NCBI GenBank assembly: GCA_009843625.1 | Contig: VYDD01000055.1 | Location: 1-10,078, forward strand | Length of the DNA stretch: 10,078 bases | Origin: Gammaproteobacteria bacterium | Lineage (GTDB): Bacteria; Gemmatimonadota; Gemmatimonadetes; Longimicrobiales; Gaopeijiaceae | Reading direction: 5' to 3' | Part shown: one piece after another, positions 6,588 to 10,078 of the stretch | How positions within the stretch are numbered: position 1 is the stretch's first letter | Layout: every line of letters begins with the position of its first letter | Position numbers and translations under genes: made by a program | The notes under the pieces: model-generated | The model's input: the letters and a program-made list of their open reading frames with translations, nothing else | What the model was told of the DNA's origin: nothing | Databases searched by the model: none

Positions 6588-7595
6588 GTGCCCGACCTTC
6601 CGCTCCAGGGCCAGGTGGCCGTCGTCGCCGGTGCGACGCGGGGCGCCGGCCGCGGCATCGCGCGCATGCTGGGGGCCGCGGGCGCGACCGTGTACTGCAC
6701 GGGCCGCAGCGTCAAGGGCCGGCCCGCCACCCCCGGGCGCCCCGAGACGCTGGAGGAGACGGCCGAGCTGGTCACGGCCGAGGGTGGGCGGGGCATCGCC
6801 GTCCGCGCCGACCACACGGTCGAGTCAGAGGTCGAGCAGCTCTTCGCGCGCATCAGTGCTGAAACAGGCCGGCTCGACATCCTGGTCAACGACATCTGGG
6901 GCGGCGACGCCCTGACCGATTGGGGAACACCCTTCTGGGAGCTCTCCACCGCCAAAGGGAAGGAGCTGCTCGAGCGCGCCGTTCACACCCACATCATTAC
7001 CAGCCGCCACGGCGTGCCGCTGATGGTCGAACGCGACGCCGGGCTCATCGTCGAAGTGACGGACGGCGACACCTTCGGCTACCGCGGAAACCTCTTCTAC
7101 GACCTCGCGAAGAACGCGGTGATCCGGCTCGCCTACGCCATGGCCGCCGACCTCCACGCCCACAGCGTGACGGCGCTGGCGGTCACCCCCGGCTTTCTGC
7201 GCTCGGAGGCGGTGCTCGACCATTTCGGGGTCACCGAAGCCAACTGGCGCAAGGCCATCGGGAAGGACGAGTACTTCGCCGAGTCCGAGACGCCGTGCTT
7301 CGTCGGCCGCGCGATCGCAGCGCTCGCCGCCGACCCCGATGTCGCGAAGAAGAGCGGCGGGCTCTACTCCAGCTGGGAACTGGCGAAGGAGTACGGCTTC
7401 ACCGACGTCGATGGGCGCAGGCCGGATTGGGGCAGATTCTTCCTCCGCAAGGTGCGGGAGATCCTCTCGCGGGACGCCCCACCGGACGAGATGGACCGTT
7501 TCGTCGTACGCAGCCGACTCTACCAGGCGGAACTCGATCCGACCGCCACCGGGGAGGCCGAGCGCCTGCGCGCCTGGCTCGAGCGGCACGAGTGA
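6588..7595 (+). CDS. SDR-family NAD(P)-dependent oxidoreductase with NDIWGG motif
   Basis: A 335-residue short-chain dehydrogenase/reductase, probably cytoplasmic and NADP-dependent; substrate unknown. The Rossmann fold begins at residue 8: GQVAVVAGATRGAGRGIA gives the glycine motif GATRGAG (15-21), and the second strand ends in CTGRS (37-41), whose Arg suggests NADPH. The usual NNAG is replaced by NDIWGGD (101-107). The catalytic pair is Tyr171 and Lys175 (YDLAK). At the catalytic serine position the sequence reads EVTDGD (156-161), so Thr158 or a neighbour must substitute. AVTPGFLRSE (198-207) is the post-catalytic PG motif. A C-terminal extension of about 60 residues (275-335) goes beyond a classical 250-residue SDR. 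I recall the NDIWGG type as a recurring SDR subgroup, distantly like DHRS1, not a broken enzyme. The gene stands alone, and its stop is 7 bases from the ABC permease stop. Confidence 0.88.
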   Translation: MPDLPLQGQVAVVAGATRGAGRGIARMLGAAGATVYCTGRSVKGRPATPGRPETLEETAELVTAEGGRGIAVRADHTVESEVEQLFARISAETGRLDILVNDIWGGDALTDWGTPFWELSTAKGKELLERAVHTHIITSRHGVPLMVERDAGLIVEVTDGDTFGYRGNLFYDLAKNAVIRLAYAMAADLHAHSVTALAVTPGFLRSEAVLDHFGVTEANWRKAIGKDEYFAESETPCFVGRAIAALAADPDVAKKSGGLYSSWELAKEYGFTDVDGRRPDWGRFFLRKVREILSRDAPPDEMDRFVVRSRLYQAELDPTATGEAERLRAWLERHE

Positions 7596-7602
7596 ACCCC
7601 GA

Positions 7603-8862
7603 TCAGGCCTCCTTCACCCACCTCACCAGCTCGCGCAGGGTGGGCCGCTTCCCCTGCATGAGAATCCCGACGCGGTAGATCCTGCCGGCCACCCACGACG
7701 TGCCCACCACGGCGCCGGCCATGAAGACGAGCGACAGCCCCGTCATCCACCAGGGCACCGCTCCCTGCAGTGCCCGCGGGAACATCATGATCGGGCTGAA
7801 GAACGGAAAGAGCGCCACCCAGTCCATCCACGGCATCGTGCCTCCTCCGAGGGTGGCCGACTGCAGGATCAAAGGGATGATGAGCAGCATGATCACCGGG
7901 AACTGGGCGTGGCCGGCTTCCTCCTCGGTGGCGCACATGGCCCCGACCGCGGCGAACAGGGATGCATAGAGGAAGTAGCCGAGAAGGAAGAAAACGATGA
8001 GGAGCACCAGGGCGCCCGGCCCCGGCAGGACCTGCGTGAAGAGCGCAAGGTCCGCGTTCGGTATCTGCGTCGCGATCATCGGTGCCGCGACGAGAAGCAG
8101 AATGCCGGCGGACGCCGCCCAGATCCCCATCTGGGTCAGCCCCATCGATCCCACGCCGAGCACCTTGCCCAGCAGGAGCCGCCACGGAGTAACCGACGAG
8201 ATCACTACCTCCACCACGCGGTTCCGCTTCTCGTCGAGGACGGACCGGAGCACGAAGGCCCCGTAGAGGAGCGTGGCCATGTACAGAAAGAAGGCTCCGC
8301 CAAAGCCGAAGGCCATCCCCGACATCCGGGCCGCCTCGGCCTCCGCCTGGTCTTCCACTTCGACCACCGATTCGAATTCCAGCCGCCCGCCTTCGATGAG
8401 CGACCGCAGCTCTTCCCCGGTACCGATCGTCGCCAGGTAGCTCTCCAGCGCGACATCGTTCACCGTGGACTCGAAGAGGGCCACGCGCGTGATGCCGGGC
8501 GAGTCCTGCCCGTGGTAGGCGAACACCCCCTCCGACAGCGTGCGGTCGTCGAGCACCAGGTAGGCTTCCAGTTCGTCGTCGACGACCTGACGATCCAGTT
8601 CTTCCAGTCTGACCTCCGGGCCCATTACCTCGACGTCGTAGCCCAGTCCGTCGAGCCGCCCGGCCACCTCCTCGCCGATGCTGCCCGTGAAGTCCACCAG
8701 GGCCAGCTCCCGGTCGGAATCCGCGGCCTGCACCGCAATGAAGATGTTGAGCCCCATGATCCCGATCATGAAGAGCGGAAGGGCGACCGTGCCGATGATG
8801 AATCCCTTCGTCCGGACCCGCTCCAGGTACTCCCGCCGCAGCACCACCCAGACCTGTCTCAC
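7603..8862 (-). CDS. ABC-2 type permease of a YhaP/NatB-like exporter
   Basis: A 419-residue membrane subunit of an ABC exporter (NatB/YhaP, COG1668 type). The substrate is unknown; relatives are linked to sodium or drug efflux. The chosen GTG overlaps the ATPase stop (GTGA, 8859-8862) and is preceded 6 bases upstream by GGGAGG; the longer open frame above it only shadows the ATPase. One N-terminal membrane helix (about 21-44) follows the basic RREYLERVRTKGF segment typical of the family. A soluble extracytoplasmic domain (about 45-180) comes next. About six membrane helices follow (near 181-206, 237-260, 281-307, 318-337, 345-361 and 371-394). The EKRNRVVEVVISSVTPWRLL segment (211-230) is the conserved coupling loop of these permeases. 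Gene order (ATPase then permease) and the overlap indicate one operon and one complex. Confidence 0.9.
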   Translation of the reverse strand: MRQVWVVLRREYLERVRTKGFIIGTVALPLFMIGIMGLNIFIAVQAADSDRELALVDFTGSIGEEVAGRLDGLGYDVEVMGPEVRLEELDRQVVDDELEAYLVLDDRTLSEGVFAYHGQDSPGITRVALFESTVNDVALESYLATIGTGEELRSLIEGGRLEFESVVEVEDQAEAEAARMSGMAFGFGGAFFLYMATLLYGAFVLRSVLDEKRNRVVEVVISSVTPWRLLLGKVLGVGSMGLTQMGIWAASAGILLLVAAPMIATQIPNADLALFTQVLPGPGALVLLIVFFLLGYFLYASLFAAVGAMCATEEEAGHAQFPVIMLLIIPLILQSATLGGGTMPWMDWVALFPFFSPIMMFPRALQGAVPWWMTGLSLVFMAGAVVGTSWVAGRIYRVGILMQGKRPTLRELVRWVKEA

Positions 8863-9797
8863 CGAGCGCCTCCCTTGGGCAGCATCGCCGGTTCGGTCGA
8901 TTCCTCCCCTGCGTGGCGCACGAAGATCTCGTGCAGGCGGGGCTCCAGCACCTCGAAGCGGCGCAGGTTCACGCCTTCCCGCATGGCGGCGCCGAGCAGC
9001 TCGTTGTGGGAGATCCGGTTCGGCGGGATGTGCCAGGCGCCGTTCACCTTCTCGGCATCGACGACGCCTGCCCGATGGAGCCAACCGGCATCGCCTTCGA
9101 ATTCCACGGCCATCGCGCCCGTCCTCTCCCGCCGCTTGAGCTCCCTGAGGTCGCCGTCGAGCACCTTCCGGGACCGGGAGATCATGCAGACGCGCTCGCA
9201 CAGCCGCTCCGCCTGCTCCATGAGGTGGGTGGAGAAGAGGATGGTCTTGCCGCGTTCCCTCTCCTCGCGGACGATCGACTCCAGCACGTCCTGATTGATC
9301 GGGTCGAGCCCGCTGAAGGGCTCGTCGAGGATGAGGAGGTCCGGGTCGTGAAGAATCGTCCCGATGAACTGGACCTTCTGCTGCATCCCCTTCGAGAGAT
9401 CCTGCACCTTCTTGGCCGCCCAGTCTTCGAGACCCAGCCGATCCAGCCACCCTGCCGCCCGCCGCCGCGCATCGCGCCGCGCCAGCCCCCGGAGTTCACC
9501 AAGGAAGACGAGTTGTTCGATCACCTTCATCTTCGGATAGACGCCCCGTTCCTCGGGGAGATACCCCACCCGGCTCCTGCGCTTCATGTCGGGGGAGCCG
9601 CCGAGCAGTTCGACAGAGCCCTCGTCCGGCAGCAGGATGGCCATGATCATGCGGATTGTCGTCGTCTTGCCCGATCCGTTGGGGCCCAGCAATCCAAGGA
9701 TCGTGCCCCGGGGGATGTCGAGATCGAAGTCGGACACCGCCGTGTGCGCCCCGAACGACTTGGTGACGCCCGACAGCCGGACTGCTGTTTCGTTCAC
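8859..9797 (-). CDS. ABC transporter ATP-binding protein, YhaQ/NatA-like
   Basis: A 312-residue cytoplasmic ATPase that would power the permease encoded just downstream. Motifs in order: Walker A GPNGSGKTT (38-46), the Q-loop region as YLPEERGVYPKM (79-90, Glu instead of Gln, as is usual in this subfamily), signature LSKGMQQ (134-140), Walker B LLILDEP (154-160), D-loop SGLD (162-165) and the switch His191 in STHLMEQAE. After about residue 220 there is a C-terminal domain resembling DUF4162, with the RRFEVLEPRLHEIFVRH ending (279-295) common to YhaQ-type ATPases. The start is a GTG with only a weak purine stretch before it; no upstream alternative is available in frame. All catalytic motifs are intact. 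Its operon starts within the 201-base gap before the edge gene. Confidence 0.93.
   Translation of the reverse strand: MNETAVRLSGVTKSFGAHTAVSDFDLDIPRGTILGLLGPNGSGKTTTIRMIMAILLPDEGSVELLGGSPDMKRRSRVGYLPEERGVYPKMKVIEQLVFLGELRGLARRDARRRAAGWLDRLGLEDWAAKKVQDLSKGMQQKVQFIGTILHDPDLLILDEPFSGLDPINQDVLESIVREERERGKTILFSTHLMEQAERLCERVCMISRSRKVLDGDLRELKRRERTGAMAVEFEGDAGWLHRAGVVDAEKVNGAWHIPPNRISHNELLGAAMREGVNLRRFEVLEPRLHEIFVRHAGEESTEPAMLPKGGAR
8869..8876 (-). promoter_or_regulatory. Ribosome binding site of the ABC permease inside the ATPase gene
   Basis: Read on the minus strand, AAGGGAGG lies within the last codons of the ATPase and ends 6 bases before the permease GTG. Together with the GTGA overlap it decides the permease start and indicates translational coupling. 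Confidence 0.75.
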
Positions 9798-9905
9798 GTA
9801 TCGGCTCTCTGCTGAAGAGGCTTGAGATGACTTCGATGGCCGTTGGCAGGTACGTTTGTGGAGCCGGAATGTTCAGAAGCAGGCCCGAATGCCATGTATA
9901 CCACA

Positions 9906-9948
9906 CAAACTCATACAGATTCGCATCTTCCTGTGTTACTTGAGTTTG
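9906..9948. repeat. Inverted repeat CAAACTCA / TGAGTTTG upstream of the ABC operon
   Basis: CAAACTCA (9906-9913) and TGAGTTTG (9941-9948) are perfect reverse complements separated by 27 bases. Inside them TACAG (9914-9918) can also pair with CTGTG (9931-9935), with one G-T pair and a 5-base bulge, giving a 12-base loop. The stretch is noticeably more AT-rich than its surroundings. It lies about 110 bases upstream of the ATPase start and 51 bases past the stop of the edge gene. It may be an operator, an mRNA leader structure or a weak terminator; there is no T-run. Confidence 0.35.
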
Positions 9949-9998
9949 CGCGATTCAGCGGCCCGGTTCCCTCCGAATGACTCCCTCCGATTGGGATT

Positions 9999-10078
9999 TC
10001 AGGTGCGAGCCCTCGGACGACTCTCCAGAGCCTTCCGAAGCTGTCCCGCATCGGCCTGCTGATAGCAACGCAGCACCG
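9999..10078 (-). CDS. C-terminal fragment of a possible tyrosine recombinase/integrase (cut by window edge)
   Basis: On the minus strand a frame open from the window edge ends at a TGA (9999-10001) and encodes 25 residues: VLRCYQQADAGQLRKALE followed by SRPRART. The pattern 'CYQQAD....LRKALE' resembles the last helix after the catalytic tyrosine of site-specific tyrosine recombinases, which often reads YQ-x-x-D followed by a short helix and a basic tail. The catalytic residues would lie outside the window, so this is recognition from a short tail only. It reads in the same direction as the ABC operon, with 201 bases between. If correct, a mobile-element boundary may be close by. Confidence 0.4.
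   Translation of the reverse strand, partial: VLRCYQQADAGQLRKALESRPRART

Noticed and set aside
9856..10062. A 68-codon plus-strand open frame near the right edge
   Set aside because: No ribosome site or recognisable domain, and it runs antisense to the more convincing recombinase-like tail.
1..10078. CRISPR arrays, tRNA or rRNA genes, insertion-sequence ends
   Set aside because: I saw no regularly spaced direct repeats, no cloverleaf-like segments and no transposase with terminal repeats anywhere in the window.

Overview
The window is GC-rich bacterial chromosome with tightly packed genes, mostly ATG or GTG starts, and several start/stop overlaps of 4 bases (ATGA, GTGA). Secreted amidohydrolases, 6-bladed beta-propeller lipoproteins and YhaQP/NatAB-type ABC exporters together are typical of Gemmatimonadota and related soil or marine phyla. 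This placement is an inference from gene style; there is no marker gene here.

Layout. (1) Bases 1-3258, plus strand: the 3' end of a probable beta-propeller protein, then a secreted metal-dependent amidohydrolase, then a NifA/VnfA-type sigma-54 enhancer-binding protein. The two junctions are ATGA overlaps, so these genes look like one translationally coupled operon. (2) Bases 3259-3509: a 251-base regulatory gap with two copies of a CTAC-N6-GTAG palindrome, a third palindrome of the same geometry, and a sigma-54 (-24/-12) promoter-like sequence with correct spacing. (3) Bases 3510-5181: an ammonium transporter (amt) and a PII signalling protein (glnK-like), 25-28 bases apart. (4) Bases 5185-6462, minus strand: a 6-bladed beta-propeller lipoprotein whose stop lies 3 bases from the PII stop. 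(5) Bases 6588-7595, plus strand: an SDR oxidoreductase with an unusual NDIWGG motif. (6) Bases 7603-9797, minus strand: an ABC-2 permease and its ATPase, overlapping by a GTGA. (7) Bases 9798-10078: a 201-base gap with an inverted repeat, then, at the edge on the minus strand, the last 25 codons of what may be a tyrosine recombinase.

How the parts may work together. The most coherent unit is the enhancer-binding protein, paired upstream palindromes, sigma-54-like promoter and amt-PII operon. It reads as a self-contained nitrogen-status circuit: the GAF-AAA+-HTH activator would bind the paired sites about 120-150 bases upstream and open the sigma-54 promoter for ammonium uptake, with PII gating the channel. 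No nif, vnf or anf structural genes are present, so the regulator is more likely a nitrogen-assimilation activator than a nitrogen-fixation one. The other genes look like ordinary neighbours with no visible link to this circuit, apart from the amidohydrolase being coupled to the activator.
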